Below, in pieces: positions 1 to 5,275 of a DNA stretch of 5,275 nt; the stretch's first letter is position 1, and each line of letters starts with the position of its first letter. The translations under genes and the position numbers were made by a program. Location of the stretch: NCBI GenBank assembly GCA_030627335.1, contig DAOUSH010000042.1, positions 1-5,275 on the forward strand, in the 5' to 3' direction. This stretch comes from Dehalococcoidia bacterium (GTDB lineage: Bacteria > Chloroflexota > Dehalococcoidia > Dehalococcoidales > W693). Under the pieces are notes generated by a model. The model was given only the letters and a program-made list of their open reading frames with translations, had not been told where the DNA came from and searched no databases.

Positions 1-148
1 AGCTTATCCATTAGTCCAGTTCTAACGGGGTGCATTCCAAAAGTATCCCTTTATTAAACTTTGGAAATAATATTAACATAAATAGCTTTTATGTTTTCAT
101 TTGTTATGTTAAAATAGAGTATAGACTATATGGCAACCGGGGGGCATA
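1..148. other. AT-rich non-coding leader, no gene seen
   Basis: I see no credible reading frame here on either strand. The right half is strongly AT-rich, as expected for the promoter region of the recombinase gene that follows. An ATG at 130 opens a 12-codon frame that overlaps the recombinase start and stops at 166-168. It has no convincing ribosome binding site and is probably chance. The end of whatever gene lies to the left is not recognisable. Confidence 0.6.
87..115 (+). promoter_or_regulatory. Putative extended -10 promoter of the recombinase operon
   Basis: TG-T-TAAAAT at 107-115 fits an extended -10 element (TGnTAnnnT). A weak -35-like TTTTAT lies at 87-92, 17 bases upstream of TAAAAT. 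Transcription would start near 122 and leave a leader of about 27 bases before the TTG start at 149. A second possible -35, TTGTTA at 101-106, has no well-spaced -10. The call rests on motif fit and position only. Confidence 0.4.
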
Positions 149-1066
149 TTGCAGCAGGATATAGATAGCTTTCTGAACTACCTCATCGTTGAGAAGGGTT
201 TCTCAAAGAACACGGTGGACGCTTACCGTAACGACCTGCATCAACTTCTGGAATTCGCTGAGAAAGAGATTGCCAAGCATAGCATCGTGCCGTCGTGGGC
301 TGATTTCAGACGGCAGGATATGCTGAGCTACCTGCTTAATCTCAAGGAAAGAGGCTATGCAGTCACCACGATTGCCCGCAAGGTAGCCGCCACCAAATCC
401 TTCTTTAATTTTCTGTTGGCTGAGGGCAGAATAAAAGATAGCCCGACGGAGAATGTAACCTCACCGAAGGTGGGTAAGTCACTGCCCGATGCAATTTCCA
501 TAAGCCAGGTTCGCCAGCTACTGGCTCAGCCAGCCGAGCGGTCCACACCGGAAGCCAAGAGGGACAGGGCGATGCTGGAGTTTCTATATGCCAGTGGCAT
601 GAGGGTCAGCGAACTGGTATCCCTGAACCTGAATAACGTGGACACCGAGGGATGCTACGTGCGCTGTTTCGGCAAAGGGAACAAGGAGCGGATGATTCCC
701 ATTCATCCCCGGGCGGCACAAATGGTTAAGGAGTATGTGAAAGAGGTTCGTCCGCAGATGGTGCGTAGCGATGAAGAGCGGGCTTTGTTCCTGAATCAGC
801 GAGGCGACCGGCTTACCCGGCAGGGCTTGTGGCAGATACTAAAGGCTTATGCCAAATCGGCCGGACTGGGAAAGAAGGTTACCCCTCATACCTTGAGGCA
901 TAGCTTCGCCACTCATATGCTGAGCGGTGGGGCCGACCTGAGGTCGGTGCAGGAGCTTCTGGGGCACGCCAATATATCGACGACGCAGATCTATACCCAT
1001 CTCACCTCGGAGCATATACGTAATACCTATGATAAAGCCCACCCCAGAGCCAAACAATCGCAATAG
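149..1066 (+). CDS. xerD: Tyrosine recombinase, XerC/XerD family
   Basis: Site-specific tyrosine recombinase of 305 residues, the usual Xer length. Family members resolve chromosome dimers at dif sites near the terminus, acting as a XerC/XerD pair in the cytoplasm. The N-terminal core-binding (SAM-like) domain spans about residues 1-105 and the catalytic domain about 115-300. All six catalytic positions are present: R152 in GMRVSEL, K176 in FGKGNKER, H247 and R250 in PHTLRHSF, H273 in LLGHANIS and the nucleophile Y282 in QIYTH. The N-terminus (VEKGFSKNT) and PHTLRHSFATHML look XerD-like, while LRSVQELLGH and the AHPRA ending look XerC-like, so the subtype is uncertain. The start is TTG at 149, behind a run of six G at 139-144; a stop at 122-124 bars any longer form. 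It is the first gene of a probable three-gene operon. No dif site is visible, so a chromosomal rather than mobile role is inferred from its operon with housekeeping genes. Confidence 0.93.
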   Translation: MQQDIDSFLNYLIVEKGFSKNTVDAYRNDLHQLLEFAEKEIAKHSIVPSWADFRRQDMLSYLLNLKERGYAVTTIARKVAATKSFFNFLLAEGRIKDSPTENVTSPKVGKSLPDAISISQVRQLLAQPAERSTPEAKRDRAMLEFLYASGMRVSELVSLNLNNVDTEGCYVRCFGKGNKERMIPIHPRAAQMVKEYVKEVRPQMVRSDEERALFLNQRGDRLTRQGLWQILKAYAKSAGLGKKVTPHTLRHSFATHMLSGGADLRSVQELLGHANISTTQIYTHLTSEHIRNTYDKAHPRAKQSQ

Positions 1067-1096
1067 AAGGGCTTTTACTGTTTAGGGGGATTCAGA

Positions 1097-1384
1097 ATGT
1101 CGGGCAAATCACAACACGGCAAGGGAAAGAGCTCGTCACAGAGCAAAAAGAAAAGGAATATCCGAAGAAGCAATCAGGTTGAAGTTGTACGTCCGCAAAT
1201 GGTTGTCCGAAGCGATGAACCGACCGTCGTCCCTCCCGAAGTGACGGCTTCGCCGTCAGGCATAGCGGCTACAGTACCGGCTGGACTTAATTATCCCAAC
1301 CTGCCTTACGAGTTGCGAAGAATCGGCATTCTGGCTGGGATAATACTGGCTACCCTCGTATTGCTGGCATTGCTCCTGAGTTAA
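1097..1384 (+). CDS. Small basic protein with C-terminal membrane anchor
   Basis: Protein of 95 residues and unknown function. Residues 1-27 are hydrophilic and very basic, with a KKKR cluster at 17-20. Residues 28-70 form a Pro/Val/Ala-rich, probably unstructured linker. Residues 71-75 (YELRR) lead into one hydrophobic helix at about 76-94 that ends the protein. This is the layout of a tail-anchored inner-membrane protein with a cytoplasmic basic head, which could bind nucleic acid or phospholipid head groups; that role is inference. The ATG at 1097 follows a good ribosome binding site, AGGGGGA at 1084-1090. It starts 30 bases after the recombinase gene and ends 23 bases before pcm, so co-transcription is likely. 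Residues 31-41 closely match an internal stretch of the neighbouring recombinase (see findings). I do not recognise a named family. Confidence 0.8.
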   Translation: MSGKSQHGKGKSSSQSKKKRNIRRSNQVEVVRPQMVVRSDEPTVVPPEVTASPSGIAATVPAGLNYPNLPYELRRIGILAGIILATLVLLALLLS

Positions 1385-1407
1385 ACAGCTCGAGACAGGT
1401 AATCATC

Positions 1408-2046
1408 ATGGAATTTGAAGCGGCGAGAGCCGGTTTGATTGACTATCTGAGAACCAAGATAGAAGACGAGAGGGTGCTTATGGCGATGTCGCGTGTGCCG
1501 CGGGAGCGGTTCGTGCCGCTGGAGGAGAAGCACCTGGCTTATGAGGATAGGCCACTGCCTATCGGCATGGGGCAGACGATATCTCAACCGTATATCGTGG
1601 CGTTGATGACCTCGTTACTGGAGCTTACCGGTGAGGAAAAGGTGCTGGAGGTGGGCACCGGCAGTGGCTATCAGACGGCTATTCTGGCGGAGTTGGCCCG
1701 GCTGGTGATTACGGTGGAGCGATTACCAGAACTGGCTGAAGCGGCAAAGAAGACGCTGGATAACCTGGGCTATAAGAATATCAGGGTGAGGATTGCCGAA
1801 CCGATGATAGGCTGGCAGGTTGATGCTCCATATGATGCTATTATGGTTACCGCCGGTGCTCCTAAGGTGCCGGATAGCCTCCTGTCCCAGCTGGCAATCG
1901 GCGGGCGGATGGTAATACCGGTGGGGCATCGTTATGAGCAGGACTTGTATAAGATTACCAGAGGCAGAGATAAGAATATAATCGAGAACCTGGGCGGCTG
2001 CCGCTTCGTCTCCCTCATCGGTGAAGACGCTTGGGATAGCGAATGA
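1408..2046 (+). CDS. pcm: Protein-L-isoaspartate O-methyltransferase
   Basis: Cytoplasmic repair enzyme of 212 residues, the normal length. It transfers a methyl group from S-adenosylmethionine to L-isoaspartyl residues in damaged proteins, which starts their return to L-aspartate. Family signatures are clear: VPRERFVP at 30-37, the substrate-side block AYEDRPLPIG...QTISQPYIVA at 44-65 with the family's serine at S59, SAM motif I VLEVGTGSGYQT at 79-90, an acidic E104 after strand 2 for the ribose, APYDAIMVTAGAP at 140-152, and GGRMVIPVG at 165-173. One departure: the GDG triplet usually found before the GW pair reads AEP at 130-132. The ATG at 1408 has only a modest ribosome binding site (ACAGG at 1395-1399), and the gene probably depends on the upstream operon promoter. 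The assignment to the family is secure; activity is inferred. Confidence 0.94.
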   Translation: MEFEAARAGLIDYLRTKIEDERVLMAMSRVPRERFVPLEEKHLAYEDRPLPIGMGQTISQPYIVALMTSLLELTGEEKVLEVGTGSGYQTAILAELARLVITVERLPELAEAAKKTLDNLGYKNIRVRIAEPMIGWQVDAPYDAIMVTAGAPKVPDSLLSQLAIGGRMVIPVGHRYEQDLYKITRGRDKNIIENLGGCRFVSLIGEDAWDSE

Positions 2047-2072
2047 CCGGGTTCTGCGGGATTGTTATCGAC

Positions 2073-2100
2073 GATAGTATCGCCGTTGACGGCGGCTATC
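2073..2100 (+). terminator. Hairpin after pcm, possible weak terminator
   Basis: GATAG-TAT-CGCCG (2073-2085), loop TTGA (2086-2089), then CGGCG-G-CTATC (2090-2100). Two perfect five-base-pair helices are separated by an internal loop of TAT against G. It lies 27 bases after the pcm stop, where an operon terminator would be expected. The bases after it (ATAAAATCGC) contain no T-run, so it may instead be a 3'-end stabilising hairpin. Intrinsic termination is not shown by the sequence. Confidence 0.35.
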
Positions 2101-2124
2101 ATAAAATCGCATCTAGCACCTTTA

Positions 2125-2190
2125 TTGTTAACTAAAGAAAGTGGTTAATAAAGCCTGAAACTATAATTACTTGAGGCTTTGTTAACTATT
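2125..2190 (+). promoter_or_regulatory. Competing hairpins or repeated operators before the EF-G gene
   Basis: The segment 2140-2155 can pair along all 16 bases with 2175-2190, using three G-U wobbles and leaving a 19-base loop. The same segment (2142-2151) can instead pair with 2125-2134 over ten bases, with a seven-base loop. The two outer segments share the direct repeat TTGTTAACTA (2125-2134 and 2179-2188). The two folds exclude each other, as in an attenuator, but no T-run follows. Read as DNA, the same signals are three GTTAAC-like palindromic boxes, one lying inside the predicted promoter, which could be repressor sites. Function is inference. Confidence 0.4.
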
Positions 2191-2199
2191 CACTATAAT
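2171..2199 (+). promoter_or_regulatory. Promoter of the EF-G-type gene
   Basis: A perfect -10 hexamer TATAAT (2194-2199) lies 17 bases downstream of TTGAGG (2171-2176), which matches four of six bases of the sigma-70 -35 consensus. A start near 2206 would give a short leader of about 22 bases, containing the ribosome binding site AGGTGG at 2218-2223. The -35 and spacer overlap the right arm of the long inverted repeat at 2140-2190, so a folded or protein-bound repeat could affect this promoter. Confidence 0.6.
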
Positions 2200-2227
2200 A
2201 GGGCAAATAAGGAAAGCAGGTGGATAA

Positions 2228-4282
2228 ATGAAACAGTTCCAGCCAGAGAATACCCGCAACATCGTCTTACTCTCCCATGGCGGTGCCGGTAAGACTTCGC
2301 TCTCAGAGGCAATATTGTTCACCACCGGAGCGATTTCCAGATTAGGAAAGGTCGATGCCGGAAGCACTACTTCAGATTACGACCCGGATGAAATAAAGCA
2401 TAAAATCAGCATAAATATGACACTGTTACCCTGCCAGTGGCAGGATAACAAGATAAACCTGATTGATACCCCAGGCTATTTTGACTTTACCGGTGAGGTA
2501 AAAGCGGGGGTCAGGGTCTGTGAAAGCGCTGTGGTTGTAGTCTCGGCGGCGTCTGGCGTCGAGGTCGGCACCGAGCAGTCATGGAAGTATAGCGAGGAAG
2601 CGGGGCTGGCTCGAATTATATACATCAATAAGATGGACCGCGAAAACGCAAATTTTCAAAAGACCGTAGAACAGATTCAATCCAAGTTCGGCACAAAGTG
2701 TTTGCCACTGCAGATACCCGTCGGCGCCCAGAAAGACTTCGAGGGCATAATAGACCTGCTGTCGTTGAAATACTATGTCGGCGATAAGGCTGAAAAGGCG
2801 GAGATACCGTCTGAGCTTCAGGAACAGGCGAGCTCCTTACGCGAGAAAATGATAGAGACAATAGCCGAGGTTGACGATGCCCTGATTGAGAAATATCTGG
2901 GCGGCGAGGAACTAAGCCCTGATGAGCTAAAGAATGGTCTACAGCAAGCAGTAAAAAGCGGCAATATAATACCGGTGTTGACCGGCTCGGCATTGCAGAA
3001 TGCGGGTATTATCCCGCTGCTGGATGTAATAAACAATTATATGCCCTCGCCATTGCAGAGGGAGGTAACCACAGGGGACGGGGAAGCTATAGAGGTAGGC
3101 CCCGAAGCGCCTCTGGCAGCTCTGGTATTTAAGACCAGTGCAGACCCTTATGTCGGCAAACTGACATACTTCAGGGTATTCTCCGGGGCTATCGATAGCA
3201 ATTCTCATGTGTGGAACGCATCCCGGGGTGATACAGAGCGCATCGGCCAGATATTCGTTATCCGGGGTAAGGCACAGGAGCCGGTGGAAAGGGTAGGGGT
3301 GGGGGATATCGGGGCGGTCGCCAAGCTGGGCATAACCAATACCGGTGATACACTGAGCAGCCAGAACAAGCCGTTAAAGCTGGCACCGACAACCTTCCCG
3401 GAACCGATTTTCAAAGTGGCGGTACACCCAAAGACTAAAGCCGACCTGGATAAGCTGGGGGCATCCTTGGCCCGTCTTGCAGAGGAAGACCTGACGCTCA
3501 GGGTGAGCCGCGATACCGATACCGGTGAAATCATTCTATCAGGGATGGGTGATACACAGCTTGATGTTGCTGCTGAGAAAATGCAACGCAAGTTCGGCGT
3601 CGGTGTTGAACTAAAAACGCCCAAAGTTCCCTACAAGGAGACTATTACCCGGTCTGCCAAGGCGGAATACAAACACAGGAAACAGTCCGGAGGGCACGGC
3701 CAGTATGGGCATGTGAGGCTGGAGCTGGAAATGTTACCCCGCGACAGCGAAAATGAGTTTAATAATAAGGTAGTGGGTGGGTCTATACCCAAGAACTATA
3801 TACCGGCGGTGGAGAAAGGGGTCAACGAAGCGATTAAAGAAGGGGCACTGGCTGGATACCCGGTTAGTGGTGTCAAAACGACGGTCTATGACGGCAGTTT
3901 CCATCCGGTGGACTCTTCAGAAATATGCTTTAAGATTGCCGGAGCCGGTGCCTTCAAGAGAGGACTAGTCGAGGGGCAGCCAATTCTGTTGGAGCCGGTG
4001 GTTAACATAAAGATAACAGTTCCCAGCGAGTTCACCGGGGATATCATCGGCGACTTGAACACCAAGAGAGCCCGGGTGCAGGGTATGAACCCAGAGGATA
4101 GCAACAACGTAATCGAAGCCCAGGTGCCACTGGCGGAGGTATTGCGCTATGCCATTGACCTCAAGTCAATAACACAGGGACGGGGGAGATATACCACCGA
4201 GTTTAGCCATTACGAGGAAGTGCCTGCACATATCTCGCAGAAGATTATCGCTGAGAAACAGGCGGAAAAAGAAGAGAAATAG
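2228..4282 (+). CDS. fusA: Elongation factor G, EF-G-2-like variant
   Basis: Ribosome-binding GTPase of 684 residues, full EF-G length; EF-G drives translocation and ribosome recycling. G domain, about 9-275: P-loop HGGAGKTS (17-24), DTPGY (80-84), NKMD (134-137) and TGSA (252-255). Domain II is about 293-385, domain III about 390-465, domain IV about 466-590 with YDGSFHPVDSSE at 554-565, and domain V about 591-670 with GDLNTKRARVQGM (608-620) and HYEEVP (661-666). It departs from canonical EF-G in two switch regions: the RGITI block is replaced by DEIKHKISI (54-62), and DTPGH by DTPGY. Both recall the EF-G-2 subfamily known from Thermus, so it is probably a paralogue with a canonical EF-G encoded elsewhere; no rpsL, rpsG or tuf gene is adjacent. 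It could still be the sole EF-G. The ATG at 2228 has its own promoter and ribosome binding site. A Lys/Glu-rich tail ends the protein. Confidence 0.93.
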   Translation: MKQFQPENTRNIVLLSHGGAGKTSLSEAILFTTGAISRLGKVDAGSTTSDYDPDEIKHKISINMTLLPCQWQDNKINLIDTPGYFDFTGEVKAGVRVCESAVVVVSAASGVEVGTEQSWKYSEEAGLARIIYINKMDRENANFQKTVEQIQSKFGTKCLPLQIPVGAQKDFEGIIDLLSLKYYVGDKAEKAEIPSELQEQASSLREKMIETIAEVDDALIEKYLGGEELSPDELKNGLQQAVKSGNIIPVLTGSALQNAGIIPLLDVINNYMPSPLQREVTTGDGEAIEVGPEAPLAALVFKTSADPYVGKLTYFRVFSGAIDSNSHVWNASRGDTERIGQIFVIRGKAQEPVERVGVGDIGAVAKLGITNTGDTLSSQNKPLKLAPTTFPEPIFKVAVHPKTKADLDKLGASLARLAEEDLTLRVSRDTDTGEIILSGMGDTQLDVAAEKMQRKFGVGVELKTPKVPYKETITRSAKAEYKHRKQSGGHGQYGHVRLELEMLPRDSENEFNNKVVGGSIPKNYIPAVEKGVNEAIKEGALAGYPVSGVKTTVYDGSFHPVDSSEICFKIAGAGAFKRGLVEGQPILLEPVVNIKITVPSEFTGDIIGDLNTKRARVQGMNPEDSNNVIEAQVPLAEVLRYAIDLKSITQGRGRYTTEFSHYEEVPAHISQKIIAEKQAEKEEK
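2424..2450. repeat. Near-perfect 27-base palindrome inside the EF-G gene
   Basis: Arms of 13 bases (2424-2436 and 2438-2450) mirror each other around G2437 with a single mismatch, C2429 against A2445. It falls in the codons for LLPCQWQDN, a poorly conserved stretch before the DTPG motif. As RNA it would form a strong hairpin early in the message. It is either chance codon use or a protein-binding or RNA signal; the sequence alone cannot tell. Confidence 0.5.
3291..3314 (+). other. G-quadruplex-type motif in the EF-G coding strand
   Basis: Four G-runs, GGG (3291-3293), GGGG (3296-3299), GGGGG (3301-3305) and GGGG (3311-3314), are joined by loops of 2, 1 and 5 bases. This meets the usual four-run quadruplex rule and lies on the mRNA-sense strand. 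The codons encode the domain II turn VGVGDIGA and use GGG for every glycine. Folding in the cell is not shown. Confidence 0.5.
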
Positions 4283-4291
4283 GCCGGGCAA

Positions 4292-4336
4292 AGGATAGTG
4301 AATCCTCCAGGATAGTAGATACTCCAGGCAGGAGGT
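4292..4336 (+). repeat. Imperfect 17-base tandem repeat leading into a Shine-Dalgarno
   Basis: Two adjacent 17-base units, 4292-4308 and 4309-4325, each start AGGATAGT and end CTCC and differ at three positions. A third AGG follows and runs into AGGAGGT (4330-4336), a perfect Shine-Dalgarno eight bases before the GTG start of the Mop gene. CCTCC at 4304-4308 can pair with GGAGG at 4331-4335, and CTCC at 4322-4325 with GGAG at 4331-4334, so the leader could hide its own ribosome binding site. Pairing is short and regulation is inference. Confidence 0.5.
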
Positions 4337-4344
4337 AAATAGAG

Positions 4345-4549
4345 GTGGAGATTAGTGCACGGAACAGGCTCCCCGGGGTAGTCAAAGCCATAAGGGGTGG
4401 GGCTATTCTGGCTGATGTTACCATCGGCGTGGAGGACAATGAGATTACTGCTATTATCACCAAGGGTTCCGCCGGACAGCTTGACCCCAAGGTGGGGAGA
4501 CCAGGCTTTTGCCATTGTAAAGGCTACCGAAGTAATGGTCGGTAAATAG
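4345..4549 (+). pseudogene. Mop/TOBE molybdate-binding protein, frameshifted
   Basis: Mop-type proteins are single TOBE domains of about 68 residues that oligomerise and bind molybdate or tungstate in the cytoplasm. Residues 1-51, from the GTG at 4345, carry the family pattern: SARNRLPGVV at 4-13, a basic turn, strand LADVTIGVEDN, then EITAIITKGSAGQL at 33-46 and KVG at 49-51. After that the frame goes wrong: as read it ends in 15 atypical, Arg/Gly/Cys-rich residues and stops at 4543-4545. Removing one G from the run GGGG at 4494-4497 restores DQAFAIVKATEVMVGK with a stop at 4547-4549, giving a 67-residue protein with the expected final strand. This is either a sequencing error or a recent inactivating insertion; frameshifting during translation is less likely. 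It follows the EF-G gene by 62 bases and has a perfect AGGAGGT ribosome binding site. Confidence 0.82.
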
Positions 4550-4551
4550 CG

Positions 4552-5275
4552 TCAGGACTGGCCGGATACAAGCTCCCTTATCCTAACGGTGAAAGCCGGT
4601 AATACCTTTTTCCAGTCGCCGACTATGCCGAAGTGGGCTACCTTGAAGATATTTGCCTCCGGGTCCTTGTTTATGGCGACGATATTTTTGGCGCCGGCGC
4701 AACCGCTGGTATGCTGGCTGGAGCCAGAGATGGCTATCGCCAGGTAAAGGTCGGGGGCGATAATCTTGCCGGTGAGTCCTATCTGTGCCGAGCTTGGAAT
4801 CCAGCCATTGTCACAGGGTGGTCTGGTGGCACCGACGGCTCCATTAAACAAGCTTGCCAGCTCCTCCAGTTGCTTGAAACCATCGGCACTGCCGATGCCC
4901 CTGCCCCCGGCGACCACCACTGCGGCATCCTCCAGCCTAGCCCCCTCCGCTATCTGGGAGACCCTTTCCAGGGTCTTGACCGCCGTTGGTTTCAGCTTGG
5001 CGTTAATAGCGATTACTTCCCCCTGCCTTGAGGTATCCGGCTCTGATGGCGAGTATGCCTTAGCCCTGACAGTGGCTATCTGGGGATAGCATTCGCTGGT
5101 GAAGGTAGCCAGGGCATTCCCCCCGTAAACAGGCTTTGTCTGCAGCAGTTGTCTGGAGTCGGAGTCAATTACAAGCTCAATGCAGTCCGTTGTGGCTGTC
5201 GTCTCCAGCCTGAAAGCCAGGCTGGGCGCCAGGTCGCGGCCGGTAGCGGTCTGCCCCAGAAGAAGAATCCTGGGC
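4552..5275 (-). CDS. etfA: Electron transfer flavoprotein alpha subunit, 5' end missing
   Basis: EtfA pairs with EtfB to form a FAD-containing electron carrier between dehydrogenases (such as acyl-CoA dehydrogenases) and quinone or ferredoxin systems. The frame stays open from the right edge to the TGA at 4552-4554 and gives 240 residues; roughly 70-100 N-terminal residues lie outside. The visible N-domain includes PRILLLGQTATGRDLAPSLA (residues 1-20 of the visible part), typical of EtfA. The C-terminal FAD domain follows: VVVAGGRGIGS near 119-129, VGATRPPCDNGWIP near 147-160, QIGLTGKIIAPDLY near 164-177, SGSSQH at 183-188 and VAINKDPEANIF near 199-210. The usual SGAIQH reads SGSSQH, a mild variation at the flavin site. 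etfB usually sits just upstream and so would lie beyond the right edge. The gene converges on the Mop gene with a two-base gap. Confidence 0.93.
   Translation of the reverse strand, partial: PRILLLGQTATGRDLAPSLAFRLETTATTDCIELVIDSDSRQLLQTKPVYGGNALATFTSECYPQIATVRAKAYSPSEPDTSRQGEVIAINAKLKPTAVKTLERVSQIAEGARLEDAAVVVAGGRGIGSADGFKQLEELASLFNGAVGATRPPCDNGWIPSSAQIGLTGKIIAPDLYLAIAISGSSQHTSGCAGAKNIVAINKDPEANIFKVAHFGIVGDWKKVLPAFTVRIRELVSGQS

Noticed and set aside
1..148. Possible dif site for the Xer recombinase
   Set aside because: I found no 28-base arrangement of two partly inverted 11-base arms around a 6-base centre in this region.
130..168. 12-codon ATG frame overlapping the recombinase start
   Set aside because: It has no clear ribosome binding site and its length is expected by chance. 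The G run at 139-144 is better placed for the TTG at 149. A leader-peptide role cannot be excluded.
933..947. Perfect 15-base palindrome (CCGACCT-G-AGGTCGG) in the recombinase gene
   Set aside because: It encodes the conserved ADLRSV block, where the required residues largely dictate the sequence, so coding need explains it.
149..1066. Recombinase as an integrase marking a mobile element
   Set aside because: Its length and motifs fit a chromosomal Xer. It is followed closely by pcm, and there is no tRNA end, attachment repeat or phage gene in the window.
3205..3624. Minus-strand open frame of 139 residues inside the EF-G gene
   Set aside because: It is antisense to conserved EF-G domains II and III, is Ser/Pro-rich as reverse frames often are, and has no motif of its own.
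4633..5089. Two overlapping plus-strand frames of 132 and 107 residues
   Set aside because: They lie antisense to etfA, whose minus-strand product shows strong family motifs throughout. The plus-strand products show no recognisable motif and have no good ribosome binding site.

Overview
This 5.3 kb window comes from a bacterial chromosome and holds mostly housekeeping genes. I see no phage, plasmid, insertion sequence, CRISPR array, tRNA or rRNA. The gene set (a Xer recombinase, a small tail-anchored protein, Pcm, a variant EF-G, a Mop/TOBE protein and EtfA), the moderate G+C and the TTG and GTG starts next to G-rich ribosome binding sites suggest a strict or facultative anaerobe. My impression from protein style is Chloroflexota, Dehalococcoidia-like. 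That lineage call is inference; no marker here proves it.

Layout: bases 1-148 are AT-rich, non-coding, and carry a plausible extended -10 promoter. Three plus-strand genes then follow with gaps of 30 and 23 bases and look like one operon: a XerC/XerD-type tyrosine recombinase (149-1066), a 95-residue basic protein with a C-terminal membrane anchor (1097-1384), and protein-L-isoaspartate methyltransferase (1408-2046). A 181-base gap holds two hairpins and a good sigma-70-type promoter. It leads to an EF-G-2-type translation factor (2228-4282). A 62-base gap with an imperfect tandem repeat and a perfect Shine-Dalgarno precedes a molybdate-binding Mop/TOBE gene (4345-4549) that is broken by a one-base frameshift near its 3' end. 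On the minus strand, converging with only two bases between stop codons, lies the C-terminal three quarters of the electron transfer flavoprotein alpha subunit (4552-5275), which runs off the right edge.

The genes do not form one obvious pathway. The first three share transcription, the EF-G variant has its own promoter, and the Mop and Etf genes point to molybdenum and flavin redox metabolism. I did not find a clear new multi-gene system. The items most worth a second look are the switch-like RNA or operator structure before the EF-G gene, a short stretch shared in frame by the recombinase and the small membrane protein, and the frameshifted Mop gene. Others are the altered GTPase and methyltransferase motifs, and a G-quadruplex-type run and a near-perfect palindrome inside the EF-G gene.
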